Assembly (NCBI GenBank): GCA_028280445.1
Contig: JANQLU010000070.1
Span: 1-64,000, forward strand
From: Pirellulaceae bacterium
GTDB taxonomy: Bacteria; Planctomycetota; Planctomycetia; Pirellulales; Pirellulaceae
DNA: 64,000 nucleotides
Direction of reading: 5' to 3'
Part shown: piece after piece, positions 24,734-34,339 of the stretch
How positions within the stretch are numbered: position 1 is the stretch's first letter
Layout of the letters: every line of letters begins with the position of its first letter
Program-made: the position numbers and the translations under genes
Notes under the pieces: model-generated
Seen by the model: the letters and a program-made list of their open reading frames with translations, nothing else
Database searches by the model: none
What the model was told of the DNA's origin: nothing

Positions 24734-26926
24734 GTGATCCGATTTTTTGTTCTTTTCATATTGGTAACTGTTTCAACCGTCCACGGCCAGGTTTCAAAAC
24801 TGTCCTCCAATCCGTTTGAAACGAAAAAAATCAAGGAAGACTGGCTCATTTCGAATACGAAATTTCGCGCTGGTCTGTTTCGCGGGCAACACCCAGATGA
24901 AATCGTATTGAGCAATGGCATTATTTCACGCACATTCCGCCTGAGTCCCAATGCGGCAACGGTTGCGTTTGAAAACTTGCGCAGCGGTGAATCAATCATT
25001 CGTGGAGTCAAACCGGAAGCTCAGGTTGTCATCGACGGAAAAACATACGCGGTTGGAGGTTTGATTGGACAGCCCAACTACGCATTTTTGAGAACTCAAT
25101 GGCTCGACAAGATGAAATCGGCCCCTGGAGCGCTGAAGTTTTCCAAATTTGAAATCGAAAAACCGACGGCCAGGTTTGCCTGGAAGCCCAGGCGTTTGGG
25201 ACACATTACCGACGAAGCTTTGAAGCCAATTTGGCCTCCAGCGGCGTTTCAGTTTCGGCTCGAATTTCGCAGCGGCACCGACGACTTTACCGTGTCCGTC
25301 CACTACAAGATGTATGATGGGATTCCCGTATTGAGCAAATGGATCACGGTCAAAAACACGTCGAAAAAACCAATCACGGTCGATCGATTTACCAGTGAAA
25401 TTTTAGCGGTCGTCGAACATGACAGTCGTGTTGAAACGCGCGACGCCGTGCCGTTGCCTCGGCCGCAGCAATTGCACGTGGAAACGGATTTTGCATTTGG
25501 AGGAATGACATCACAAAATGCCAACCGACACGTCGTCCATTGGCGTGCCGACCCGCAATATAAAACTCAAGTAAACTACACGCGTGCGACGCCCTGCATG
25601 CTTGTGGTCAAACCCACCTACGGTCCGCAACAAAAAATAAAGCCGGGTGAAACTTTTACCAGTTTTCGAACTTTTGAATTGTTCTACGATTCGACCGAAC
25701 GTGAACGCCGCAGTCTTTCATTGCGACAAATGTACCGCGTGATCGCACCCTGGGTATTAGAAAATCCGTTGATGCATCACATGCGGGTGGCCAAACCGAA
25801 AGCTGTACGAACCGCAATCGATCAAGCGGCCGAAGTCGGATTTGAAATGATCATTCTGTCGTTCGGCAGCGGATTCAATATGGAAAATGATTCGCCAGAA
25901 TATTTGAAACAGTGGAAGGAGATTCGCGAATATGCCGACTCCAAAGGTGTCGAGATCGGCGCGTATTCGTTGCTGTCCAGCCGACGCATTGGCGGCGGCA
26001 ATAACATCGTCAGTCCCAAAGGCCAGCGGCCAACGCATGGCAACTGCCCTGCCCTGACCAGCAAATGGGGCCAACAATACTATCGCAAACTTTATCAGTT
26101 TTACGAGAAAACTGGTTTTGATTTACTCGAACACGATGGTCCGTATCCAGGCGATGTCGATGTTACGGCGAGACCGCCGCTGCAAACGGGTATCAACGAT
26201 TCGCGCTGGGTCCAAGGCAATATTGCCAATCGATTTTATCAGTGGTGCGCTGCACGGGGCATCTATATCAACGCACCAGACTATTACTACCTCAACGGCA
26301 CCAACAAATGCGGGATGGGGTATCGCGAAGTCAATTGGTCGTTGCCTCGTTCGATGCAAGTGATTCACACGCGACAAAATATTTACGATGGAACATGGTA
26401 CAAAACGCCCTCGATGGGTTGGATGTTTGTACCGCTGTCGGAATACCACGGTGGCGGTCAGGCGGCAACGATCGAACCTCTCGACAAACACCTCGACCAC
26501 TATCGGCAAATGCTGGAATCCAATTTGGCGTTTGGTGTACAAGCCTGTTACCGCGGGCCGAGGTTATATGACACTCAGCGAACCAAACAATTGGTCCAAT
26601 CCAAAGTCCAATGGTTCAAAAAGTACCGACAGATTCTGGAAAGTGATTTGATCCATGGTCGTCGCGCAGACGGCCGTGACCTCGATTGGGTTTTACACGT
26701 GAACCCGAAACTGAAAAACAAAGGGATGTTGGTCGTTTTCAATCCGCTTGACCGGGCAATCAAGAAAAAAATTACCGTCGACATTTATTACACCGGATTA
26801 ACCGACACGGTCAAAGTGCGCGAGCGCGACAAAATAGAAACGTCGCACAAACCCAATCGCCAGTTTGAGATCGAAATCGAAGTTCAAATCGAACCAGGAC
26901 AAATGAATTGGTATGTGATTAAGTAG
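24734..26926 (+). CDS. Secreted glycoside-hydrolase-like protein (alpha-galactosidase clan-like)
   Basis: A 730-residue exported protein. From the GTG at 24734 the signal peptide IRFFVLFILVTVSTVHGQ follows directly; the frame is open to 24647 but that would bury it. Residues about 30-330 form a beta-sandwich domain (FAWKPRRLGHITDEALKPIW, GIPVLSKWITVKNTS). A TIM-barrel part follows, with EMIILSFGSGFNMENDS, GVEIGAYSLLSSRR, GFDLLEHDGPYPGD and NAPDYYYLNGTNKCGMGYRE. The layout resembles GH36/GH27-type alpha-galactosidases, with an Asp in EHDGPYPGD or NAPDYYYLN as candidate nucleophile. I cannot assign a family or substrate with certainty. Confidence 0.72.
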   Translation: MIRFFVLFILVTVSTVHGQVSKLSSNPFETKKIKEDWLISNTKFRAGLFRGQHPDEIVLSNGIISRTFRLSPNAATVAFENLRSGESIIRGVKPEAQVVIDGKTYAVGGLIGQPNYAFLRTQWLDKMKSAPGALKFSKFEIEKPTARFAWKPRRLGHITDEALKPIWPPAAFQFRLEFRSGTDDFTVSVHYKMYDGIPVLSKWITVKNTSKKPITVDRFTSEILAVVEHDSRVETRDAVPLPRPQQLHVETDFAFGGMTSQNANRHVVHWRADPQYKTQVNYTRATPCMLVVKPTYGPQQKIKPGETFTSFRTFELFYDSTERERRSLSLRQMYRVIAPWVLENPLMHHMRVAKPKAVRTAIDQAAEVGFEMIILSFGSGFNMENDSPEYLKQWKEIREYADSKGVEIGAYSLLSSRRIGGGNNIVSPKGQRPTHGNCPALTSKWGQQYYRKLYQFYEKTGFDLLEHDGPYPGDVDVTARPPLQTGINDSRWVQGNIANRFYQWCAARGIYINAPDYYYLNGTNKCGMGYREVNWSLPRSMQVIHTRQNIYDGTWYKTPSMGWMFVPLSEYHGGGQAATIEPLDKHLDHYRQMLESNLAFGVQACYRGPRLYDTQRTKQLVQSKVQWFKKYRQILESDLIHGRRADGRDLDWVLHVNPKLKNKGMLVVFNPLDRAIKKKITVDIYYTGLTDTVKVRERDKIETSHKPNRQFEIEIEVQIEPGQMNWYVIK

Positions 26927-26953
26927 ATTCGTGAGCCTTGATCTTACAAGCAC

Positions 26954-27062
26954 GGGTGCCACTGGCCCCAGCCAGTGATTTGCACATTGACACGGTTTTC
27001 GTTCAATTGAAGTGCTTAACAATCCCTATCCGGCCACATCACTGGCGTAGCTAGTGGCACCC
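26954..27062. repeat. 110-bp inverted-repeat element, family D, copy 3 (reversed)
   Basis: Ends GGGTGCCACTGGC and GCTAGTGGCACCC. Read on the minus strand it has CACTTCAATTGAAC and GTGTCAATGTGCAAATCACT in the same order and spacing as copies 1 and 2. It lies 27 bp behind the glycosidase-like gene. Confidence 0.88.
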
Positions 27063-27104
27063 GCACGGTCGAACCATTCGCTTGTGCTTCGTGCTTGTAT
27101 CGAT
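27063..27104. repeat. Partial family F repeat (reversed)
   Basis: Read on the minus strand it gives CGATACAAGCACGAAGCAC and GGTTCGACCGTG, matching the left half of family F. It abuts family D copy 3 exactly as F abuts D at 15.1 kb. The rest of 27105-27285 shows nothing further. Confidence 0.7.
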
Positions 27105-27285
27105 CCCTTATCGACGCATCACCCCAAACAACCTCGGAGTTCGTATTTCTGCGGCAATATCGCTGTGTTCTGTTTTGCACGATTTTCTTAAAATTCATTT
27201 CATTCGACGGTGTACCTCGCACTGATTCAAGAAAATCGTCTGAAAAATTTGACCCATCCTTCCCTCCATCAAGCAAAGCAACATT

Positions 27286-27894
27286 ATGAAATCGATGAAG
27301 TCAATTCTTCCATTCGCAGTTATCATCCTGGCGACAACGCCAACGATTTCTTCCGGCCAAGGGAAAACGTTCGAAGGAAAGCTGAAACAAATTCCAACGG
27401 ACAAGATTGAGAAAAAAATTGACGACAAAGTTGGTGAGATGCAGCGCGAAGTTGACGCGAACGAAGACGCAAAAAAAATTGCCAACAGCATCCTCAATCC
27501 GATTTATCAGCTGGCGGAAAAAATGTCTTTTGCTGGTTTCTATTGGATTGCATTTGCACTTATGTTCGCTGGGGTTATCAATTTCGCTTTACAAATCGCC
27601 GTGGGAAAGCTCTATATGTTGGCCAAGTTTCACTTTAGTTTGATTGAAATATTGAGCGATGCTTTGGGGTTGCTCATGAGTTTGGTCGGGCTGGTGTTGA
27701 CGACTCAAGCGGCGACCGAAAATTCGACGTTTACCCAAAGTGCGTTCAGCGTGTTGTCGGCTGCAGCATTAGGCGGGTTTGTTGGATTCATTTTGTTTCT
27801 TCAAGGTACAAAGCAAGAAGCGGCGGCAGCCGAAGCGGGCCAACCGCGCCGCCGCCGGAGTCGCAGTCGCAGCCGCAGAGATTATCGCGACTAA
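27286..27894 (+). CDS. Membrane protein with Arg/Ser tail
   Basis: A 202-residue protein with a signal peptide (residues 1-24), a charged helical segment (IEKKIDDKVGEMQREVDANEDAKK, probably coiled coil, residues 41-65), and three membrane segments at about 82-103, 120-140 and 153-173. It ends in RRRRSRSRSRRDYRD, a strongly basic tail. No family was recognised. A family C repeat begins 6 bp behind the stop codon. Confidence 0.75.
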   Translation: MKSMKSILPFAVIILATTPTISSGQGKTFEGKLKQIPTDKIEKKIDDKVGEMQREVDANEDAKKIANSILNPIYQLAEKMSFAGFYWIAFALMFAGVINFALQIAVGKLYMLAKFHFSLIEILSDALGLLMSLVGLVLTTQAATENSTFTQSAFSVLSAAALGGFVGFILFLQGTKQEAAAAEAGQPRRRRSRSRSRRDYRD

Positions 27895-27900
27895 TGTATT

Positions 27901-27969
27901 GTGAGCGGCAAGGCGCTAGCCGCCAGTTCGTTACGCTTTTGTACCGGCGGCTAGCGCCTTGCCGCTCAC
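27901..27969. repeat. Hairpin repeat family C
   Basis: Near-perfect inverted repeat: GTGAGCGGCAAGGCGCTAGC and GCTAGCGCCTTGCCGCTCAC with inner CCGCC/GGCGG around a loop. It lies 6 bp behind a stop codon. Confidence 0.9.
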
Positions 27970-28023
27970 AAGATCAGGCTCGGCCGCGAACCTCGCCCTC
28001 CCGAGATCCGTTCTATGGGAATC

Positions 28024-30261
28024 CTACCACTTCAATACTTCCAGAATATTCGATCGTTCATCCGTCCACGGTTCGATCGCGGGACCGTCGATCGTCGACC
28101 AGTTTTGTTTCCGCAATTCATTGGCAAAACTGGCAGGAGTGTCGGCGAAAGTAAAAACGACCCAGGTCGAAGACAGTTTTCCATCATTGTCTTTATGATC
28201 ACCGCCAATTTGGTCATCACGAATCAGCAAATTCCAACCTTTCGCTTTGGCAACTCCGTGCAGCAACGGTTGGAGGTTGATGTGTTTATTCGTAATGTGG
28301 ATGGCTAGAACGCCACCAGCATTCAAACGCTTTCGAAAAACTTCGAACGCCTCGACAGTTAACAAATGTGTTGGGATTGAATCGCTGCTGAACGCATCGA
28401 TCATCAACAGATCGTATCGCCAAGATGCCGGAATCGGTTTTGCCAGTTGCACACGGGCGTCGCCTAAAATCAAACGACAGTCTCCTGGGGCATGTTCCAG
28501 AAAGTTGAAATATTGAGGGTTGCTGGCAAAATCGCAAACCACCGGATCAATTTCATAAAAATCAAACGTTTGTCCAGATTTCGAGTAGCTGGCAATGGAG
28601 CCCGTTCCAAGCCCGACAACTCCAACGCGATTGACATTCATCGCGTTGGCAACGTCAAAAATATCTCCGACGGGGCCGCTGCGATGGTAATAGGACAAAG
28701 GTTCGAGTTGACGATTCGGATCCAGAAATTGAATGCCGTGCATGGTTCGTCCATTGATCAGCATGCGAAACCCGGCTTGGCGATCAACGGCAACTTTATT
28801 GACACCAAAAAAACCACGCTGGGTGACCACAACATGTTGTTCGACTAGCGCCCATTGGCAGGAAAATATAACGACAGCAAAACAAAGTGCGAATCGAATG
28901 GGGCGTTCGACAAAACTGTAACAAACGATTGCCGGTAAAAGAAACAACACGGCTGCCGTCATCAACTTACTTTCCAACCCCAACGATTCCACCAGCCAGA
29001 TGGCCAAAATTCCAAACACGGCTATTCCAACGGGCCAGACCAGATCAAGCATCGAAAACCGGTTTTTATGTTCACCCAGTTGAGGTCGAACCAAACAGGC
29101 GGCAACCAATGCCAGCGGATACTCCAGGATTTCGGGAAACAGGTTCGGAGCGATGAGTGCATTGAAAGTTCCACCAATAAACCCGCCCACGCTCATCAGC
29201 AAATAAAATTCGGTCAGCCGATCGACTGGCGGACGCAAGCGATTCATTTCACCGTGACAAACCATGCCGATGACAAAAAACGTCAACAGATGAAACGGCA
29301 TGATGGCCCATGGATTGCTTCCAAGATCGACCAGGAGCAAAACCGCCATCAACAAAATCAAAATCGGTGAAATTCGAACCAGCAAGTGATGCGGAATAAT
29401 TTGTTTGCGAGCAAACGCCAAAATGAACGTCAACAAGTAGATAGCCAGCGGAATGACCCACAACATTGGTACCGATCCGACATCAGTCGACAAATAAGTG
29501 GTAACTCCCAGCATCAGGCTTGACGGAATCGCGGCTAAAACAATCCAGTGGGCGCGTTGTTTCCAAATTGCGGTTGTTCGAACATCCGCGTGATCCCGTG
29601 GTACATCTGGTAACGGCGATTCTCGAAGTTCAGTTTTTTCCAGTCGACTTGTGAAAACAAACCAACCGCAAAATAAAAATCCGATGATCAGCAACAAAAA
29701 TCCCGACAACCATCCCAGGCTTTGCGTCGTCAAACCAAACCGAGGCTCAATCACAAATGGATAGGCCAACAAGGCAGCCAAACTACCAACATTGCTGAAC
29801 GCATACAAAAAATAGGGATCGTTTTTCCGTTTGTTGTGAGTCGAATCGTTTCGCGAAGCGCTGACGATACCATACCAACGTTGTATCAACGGTGCATTGC
29901 TGGAAATCACAAAAAACGGCAATCCAACCATCACGGCCAATTGCACCAACAACCAAAACGTTGGATCGGAGTTCGTTGGAACGTCACTCCAAAAAAACAA
30001 TCGAATCGGCACAAAGAAGCAAACCAGTCCCAACAGCACCAAATGCAATTTAACCTGGTTGCGCGGTTTCAGTCGGCTAGAGACATAGTGCGAATAACCA
30101 TAGCCGGCCAACAGCAACCCTTGAAAGAAAACAACACAAGTGTTCCAGACGGCTGCAGTTCCACCAAGCGATGGCAACAACATTCGGCCAACAAGTGGTT
30201 GCACCATAAACAGAAGAAACGAGCTGATCAAAATGGTGATGCAAAATGCAAAGCCAGCCAT
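28024..30261 (-). CDS. Membrane protein fused to a spermidine synthase-like domain
   Basis: A 745-residue protein. The first ~470 residues form 10-12 membrane helices in a transporter-like arrangement (start AGFAFCITILISSFLLFMVQPLVGRMLLP). The C-terminal ~250 residues are a Rossmann methyltransferase fold of the polyamine synthase (PABS) type: VGVVGLGTGSIASY, FYEIDPVVCDFA, CRLILGDARVQL and YDLLMIDAFSSDSIPTHLLT. Such fused spermidine synthases are common in planctomycetes and other environmental bacteria; the product is usually not proven, and the second Asp (MIDAFSSDSIP) fits an aminopropyltransferase. A divergent gene starts 147 bp away. Confidence 0.9.
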   Translation of the reverse strand: MAGFAFCITILISSFLLFMVQPLVGRMLLPSLGGTAAVWNTCVVFFQGLLLAGYGYSHYVSSRLKPRNQVKLHLVLLGLVCFFVPIRLFFWSDVPTNSDPTFWLLVQLAVMVGLPFFVISSNAPLIQRWYGIVSASRNDSTHNKRKNDPYFLYAFSNVGSLAALLAYPFVIEPRFGLTTQSLGWLSGFLLLIIGFLFCGWFVFTSRLEKTELRESPLPDVPRDHADVRTTAIWKQRAHWIVLAAIPSSLMLGVTTYLSTDVGSVPMLWVIPLAIYLLTFILAFARKQIIPHHLLVRISPILILLMAVLLLVDLGSNPWAIMPFHLLTFFVIGMVCHGEMNRLRPPVDRLTEFYLLMSVGGFIGGTFNALIAPNLFPEILEYPLALVAACLVRPQLGEHKNRFSMLDLVWPVGIAVFGILAIWLVESLGLESKLMTAAVLFLLPAIVCYSFVERPIRFALCFAVVIFSCQWALVEQHVVVTQRGFFGVNKVAVDRQAGFRMLINGRTMHGIQFLDPNRQLEPLSYYHRSGPVGDIFDVANAMNVNRVGVVGLGTGSIASYSKSGQTFDFYEIDPVVCDFASNPQYFNFLEHAPGDCRLILGDARVQLAKPIPASWRYDLLMIDAFSSDSIPTHLLTVEAFEVFRKRLNAGGVLAIHITNKHINLQPLLHGVAKAKGWNLLIRDDQIGGDHKDNDGKLSSTWVVFTFADTPASFANELRKQNWSTIDGPAIEPWTDERSNILEVLKW

Positions 30262-30408
30262 GCCATTAATCCGGGGAGTCAGGGGTATTCATCCAAAGTG
30301 CCCAAAGATACGTCGTTGGCATTGCCACGCTGGTTTTTTCAATACCGGTCGTTTCTCGTCGAAAAAATCAATAGAGATTTTGACGGTTTTACCGAATACA
30401 ATGACCCA

Positions 30409-32085
30409 ATGTTCTATTTCAGTCTCCGTCAAATCCTGCTGCTTGTAATACTGATTGCTATTTTGCTTGGCATGTGGCAATCGATCGAATTCTTGTGCGA
30501 CATAACGCGCCTTACCGACAGACGCCCTGGAACGTTTAAAATTTCTCCTGATGGAGAAACGGTCATCTACAATCAGTCAGATGAACTGTGGGTGATGGAT
30601 CGGAAACTGAATCTCAAACGCAAATACGGTCTTGAACAATTCCCACAATTTTCGGACCGCGATCGATGGATCCGTTCAGTTCGGTTTGTGACCGACCAGG
30701 AAATGCTGATTGGTATCGGCGCGTATGAAAATTCTGCATTTTTTGAACATCTTTGCAGGCTGAATTTTGAAACCGGAGCCACCAAGAGTGCTGGACCGCC
30801 ATACTGCTTCGAAGATTCCAACGATGTTGCCGCAGAAATCATCGGTGACCAGTACATCATTTACGTGGACGGATCCGCCAATATCGAGGCCGTCGAGATC
30901 GACAATCCGGCTGTGAAACGCAAGTTTCCAACTGGTACCAGCCGTACACTCGTCAAAGCCTATTGCCAGCCAACCAATTTTTCGAAGTTTGCTTTGATCG
31001 TAAAACAATATCGAGTAAGTAAGTTGCTGCACCGAGCAGAGTTTCAAGCCGGCGAGCGGTGGCGAACAACGGTCGAGGCATGGGGGCTGGATGGTAAAAA
31101 ACTGTGGACCGTTTCGAAGAACTACGACGATTTTCTGAGCGATGTTTCATCCAACGGAAGATATTTGGCGTTTTTGTCCGACGTTGGACTACCCGGCACG
31201 GTAGATCCCGCTCATCCACAATACATTGAGATTTATGACTTGACAAAAAGTCTTGAAGCGCCGATCAAACGATTGCCTTCTTATACCTATCGGGCGAAAT
31301 TCAGTCACGACGAAAAATTCGTTGCCGTTTCAGGAATTGTTCCTCACACGTATTTTAACTTGGCAGGTGGTCAAAAGCGTGTGACGGTTTATCGATTGGA
31401 CGAAATGAGCCAAGTTGCAGAAATCCACTTGTCGACATTTTCAGGGAGTTATCATATCTCGCCCGGCGGACGATTTTTATATGTTGATTGTTCGGTACGA
31501 GGGTTTCGCAATCGCGGACCGGTTCTCCAGGTTTGGGACGTTCGCAAACAACAAATGGTGGCTCAACTTGGAGCGTATCGTCCGTTGTGGCCGTATTATC
31601 TGGGATTTCCGGCTTTGCTAGTGGTTTGGAGCGGATTGTGGTTGTTGTCCGGCGCCAAAACAAACGCCGTACAGGCCAAACAATTGCCTCGAGTGTTCAA
31701 CGGGTTGCGGTTCGCGCTTGTTGGATTAGCACTTGTTTTAATCTGTGACATTTCACAAAAATTCTTTTGCCTATTTGGTGCAGCAGAATTTTATGATGAC
31801 TGGGCATCCGTTTTGGTGATTTGGCCTTTGGTGGCTGGGTTGGCCATCGTGTTAGCGATTCGTGCAAAACAAATGTTGGTTTGGATTACCCATTTTGCGA
31901 TTCAGTGGTGTATTTTATTTTGGGCGGCACATTTCCAATATACAAACAGGGTTGGCACTGTCTACGATTTCCATTGCTGGGGCCAATTGCTGATTTGCTG
32001 TTTATTGACTGTGATGATGACAATGCTCGTCTGGAAAAAATCCAACGACGCAGGCGCGGCAGACGCTACTCCTTCGGCTTCTTGA
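30409..32085 (+). CDS. Membrane-bound WD40-like beta-propeller protein
   Basis: A 558-residue protein beginning with an H-x-G-like membrane helix (FSLRQILLLVILIAILLG). Residues about 40-390 are a beta-propeller (KISPDGETVIYNQSDELWVMD, SNGRYLAFLSDVGLPG, FSHDEKFVAVSG, ISPGGRFLYVDCSV). The C-terminus has four hydrophobic helices (PYYLGFPALLVVWSGLWLL, LRFALVGLALVLICDI, WASVLVIWPLVAGLAIVLAI, HCWGQLLICCLLTVMMTMLV). The ATG at 30409 is the first that avoids a long charged extension; the frame is open back to 29722, but that part is antisense to the previous gene. Probably scaffolds other proteins on the membrane, by inference. It overlaps 32066 convergently by 20 bp. Confidence 0.8.
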   Translation: MFYFSLRQILLLVILIAILLGMWQSIEFLCDITRLTDRRPGTFKISPDGETVIYNQSDELWVMDRKLNLKRKYGLEQFPQFSDRDRWIRSVRFVTDQEMLIGIGAYENSAFFEHLCRLNFETGATKSAGPPYCFEDSNDVAAEIIGDQYIIYVDGSANIEAVEIDNPAVKRKFPTGTSRTLVKAYCQPTNFSKFALIVKQYRVSKLLHRAEFQAGERWRTTVEAWGLDGKKLWTVSKNYDDFLSDVSSNGRYLAFLSDVGLPGTVDPAHPQYIEIYDLTKSLEAPIKRLPSYTYRAKFSHDEKFVAVSGIVPHTYFNLAGGQKRVTVYRLDEMSQVAEIHLSTFSGSYHISPGGRFLYVDCSVRGFRNRGPVLQVWDVRKQQMVAQLGAYRPLWPYYLGFPALLVVWSGLWLLSGAKTNAVQAKQLPRVFNGLRFALVGLALVLICDISQKFFCLFGAAEFYDDWASVLVIWPLVAGLAIVLAIRAKQMLVWITHFAIQWCILFWAAHFQYTNRVGTVYDFHCWGQLLICCLLTVMMTMLVWKKSNDAGAADATPSAS

Positions 32086-32368
32086 AACTGATTTTCACAA
32101 ACTCCGAATAGCCATCAACTGTCGCCGTACCCTGTTCAATTTCAATTTTTCGCAACTCTTTCAGTTCGGCATTTTTGGTTTCGTAAGTTTCTGAAAATTT
32201 GTACTTGGGTGTTTTGTAACTTCGAATGGTATAGGTCTCGTCACGCACTTCACCCCCCTGTCCGTCGACCGTCTGGAAAACTTCTTCTTTTAGTTCGTCC
32301 AGTTCTTTTTCCAAAGCACTAATTTGCTGCTTGAGTTCGATATAGCGTTCGAGCGGAGTTTGAGGCAT
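32066..32368 (-). CDS. Small coiled-coil protein
   Basis: A 100-residue soluble protein. The first 35 residues are a coiled coil (ERYIELKQQISALEKELDELKEEV), then a beta-hairpin-like segment (YTIRSYKTPKYKFSETY) and a second helix (AELKELRKIEIEQ). Function unknown. The layout recalls small phage-like or structural proteins, but nothing else nearby is phage-like. Confidence 0.7.
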   Translation of the reverse strand: MPQTPLERYIELKQQISALEKELDELKEEVFQTVDGQGGEVRDETYTIRSYKTPKYKFSETYETKNAELKELRKIEIEQGTATVDGYSEFVKISFKKPKE

Positions 32369-32469
32369 CAGTCGATTCCATTGATTGAGTTTGAAAATGG
32401 AGCTTTATGATAAGCATGAAATGAAAGAGGAAAAAGCACGCTTTCATCAATCTTCAAGTGCGAAATGGC

Positions 32470-32540
32470 GTAGGGCCGGTTCCCACCGGCCGATCCAACT
32501 TCCGGTCCCTCGCTCGCGCTTCGCGCTTATGATTCCATGT
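32470..32540. repeat. Family A arm followed by a single family B arm
   Basis: GTAGGGCCGGT-TCCC-ACCGGCC is followed by GGTCCCTCGCTCGCGCTTCG, the right arm of family B without its partner. It shows that the families combine and can lose arms. Confidence 0.8.
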
Positions 32541-32600
32541 TGACGCTTCATGTGTGCGAATTTTCCGCTGCACGACATTCCGCTTTACCACGACCACAAT

Positions 32601-32628
32601 AAAACCCGCCGAACATCATTCGGCGGGT
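32601..32628 (-). terminator. Intrinsic terminator of the peroxidase gene
   Basis: ACCCGCCGAA and TTCGGCGGGT form a perfect 10-bp stem with a 5-nt loop; on the minus strand TTTT follows. It lies 35 bp behind the peroxidase stop codon. Confidence 0.87.
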
Positions 32629-32662
32629 CTCGCCTCAACCCCTCCTCTCGTCAATTAATGAT

Positions 32663-34339
32663 TTAACGCGGCACAAAAAACACGTTCGGCTGAACGTTCG
32701 TCAATGTCGTATTCCGTTTGATCACATCGGACAAACGTGTTTGCCTCAAACGTTTCAAATCGCGTTTGCTGAAATTTATCTCGTACCAAAATCGATCGCC
32801 ATCGCGCAGCGCTTCGAATTGCTGGGCAAGAATCTTTTGCACCGTTGGTCCGACACTGGCGCCGCGAACATGGTCTTCGGCCAGCAGTCCAACCCATGGA
32901 TCGATATCGTTGATGTCGTCATAGGCCAGCATCAACTGATCTTGGACTGCGGTATTCGACGTAATCGATTCGATACTTTGATGTGCCCGCAACCCATAAT
33001 CGATCCTCATCCGGTTGAAATCACACAGTCCATGGTCGCGACCACGTTGGATATTCAATGCCGCCAAATCAAATCCACCGCTACCCACCGGACCGAACAA
33101 GAAATTTCGAACATCGTCGACCAATTGGTTGTCGATCTCGTTGGCTTGTTGATTGATCAAACCCATCAGGTAAGGCTCAATGCCAACGTCGACGATCCCT
33201 TGTGGTGAGAAAAAAGCGTCTCGTAACGCAATGTTGCCGGCGGTGATCACATTGCCATCGTTATCCAAGCGGAGCAAGTTAGAATTGAGCATCGTGTGAC
33301 CGACACGGTAAGCGGCGGTAGAGAATTCATTGGCAATGCCCGGGTTGACGTTAGGATCGTAACCGCGATAACGACGCAAAGCTTTTTCGCCTAACAAGGC
33401 AGGCAGAAATTCTTCGTAAGTGATCACTTGCATGACGGCAATGTTTTCACGGCGCGCACGCAAATAGATTTCTTGATCCGAAAAATTTGGGTTTTCGCTT
33501 TTGATTCGACGAGCGATCCGATTGTGCTCTCGCACAAACAACGTATGCATACTCGTTAAACCTTGTTGTTCATTAGCGCGGATGTCGCCAGCCAGAAAAA
33601 AACCGTTGTCATCCTGTGGCAGCAAATCACCATCACTGGTCGCCATCAACCCATCTTGAAATGTTCGTAGCGAATTGGCGGTTTCCTCGTCACTGCCATA
33701 GACATTTGATCCGTCGATCCAAGCGGTAATGTCATTGAGTTGCTGACGAGTGTTGTTGGTCCCCGTCGAACTGTCGTAAACCGAGCGAAACAACATAATT
33801 TGCATCACGCCAGTTTGGAGTGGATCAAACACGGGATCGCCAGGCGGAATGTCGATATGAAATTCTTCTGGCGGGTCGGCGGCTTCGGTCAAATCGATAT
33901 CGTGATCGAGAAATTGACCCCATTGCCAAACCATCGAAGACATTTGGCGGCGATTGGCCAAATCGGTTGTCTGGGCTGCGATGATATTGCTGATCTCACG
34001 CGCCGAGAGTCGTCCGTCGCCGGCCGGTTCGGACAATCCGTCGGCATAGTCCGGGCGGGAATAGCGGAGCAGCTGGATGTGTGTCATGCCCCAAGACGGC
34101 TGAAACAAATTGTTTTGGGAGCCGTCGAATGTGCGAAACTCAATTTCTCCCGGGCGAAATCCTCCTGGCGGAAGGGTTTTACGACCTCCGCTTGTTCGTA
34201 GACCGGCAAATTGATCGCTGGCCAACTGGTTTTTGATGGTTGGGAGTGAATTGATCAACTCAAACTGTGCAATGGAAGTGCGACTGAGGGAAAACATCAT
34301 AAAAATGGCGCAAGCACCTGTTAAAAGAATTTGACGCAT
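32663..34339 (-). CDS. Secreted animal-type haem peroxidase
   Basis: A 558-residue exported peroxidase of the animal haem peroxidase superfamily. Signal peptide ends in RTSIAQ. Family motifs: WQWGQFLDHDIDLT with the distal His, DGSNVYGSD, TLFVREHNRIA, YEEFLPALLG, AYRVGHTML with the proximal His, and NIQRGRDHGLCDFNRMR. It likely oxidises halides or phenolic compounds with hydrogen peroxide outside the cytoplasm. GAGGAGAAACG before the ATG is a strong ribosome binding site, and a perfect terminator follows, so it is a single-gene unit that may be highly expressed. Length fits the short bacterial members. Confidence 0.94.
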   Translation of the reverse strand: MRQILLTGACAIFMMFSLSRTSIAQFELINSLPTIKNQLASDQFAGLRTSGGRKTLPPGGFRPGEIEFRTFDGSQNNLFQPSWGMTHIQLLRYSRPDYADGLSEPAGDGRLSAREISNIIAAQTTDLANRRQMSSMVWQWGQFLDHDIDLTEAADPPEEFHIDIPPGDPVFDPLQTGVMQIMLFRSVYDSSTGTNNTRQQLNDITAWIDGSNVYGSDEETANSLRTFQDGLMATSDGDLLPQDDNGFFLAGDIRANEQQGLTSMHTLFVREHNRIARRIKSENPNFSDQEIYLRARRENIAVMQVITYEEFLPALLGEKALRRYRGYDPNVNPGIANEFSTAAYRVGHTMLNSNLLRLDNDGNVITAGNIALRDAFFSPQGIVDVGIEPYLMGLINQQANEIDNQLVDDVRNFLFGPVGSGGFDLAALNIQRGRDHGLCDFNRMRIDYGLRAHQSIESITSNTAVQDQLMLAYDDINDIDPWVGLLAEDHVRGASVGPTVQKILAQQFEALRDGDRFWYEINFSKRDLKRLRQTRLSDVIKRNTTLTNVQPNVFFVPR

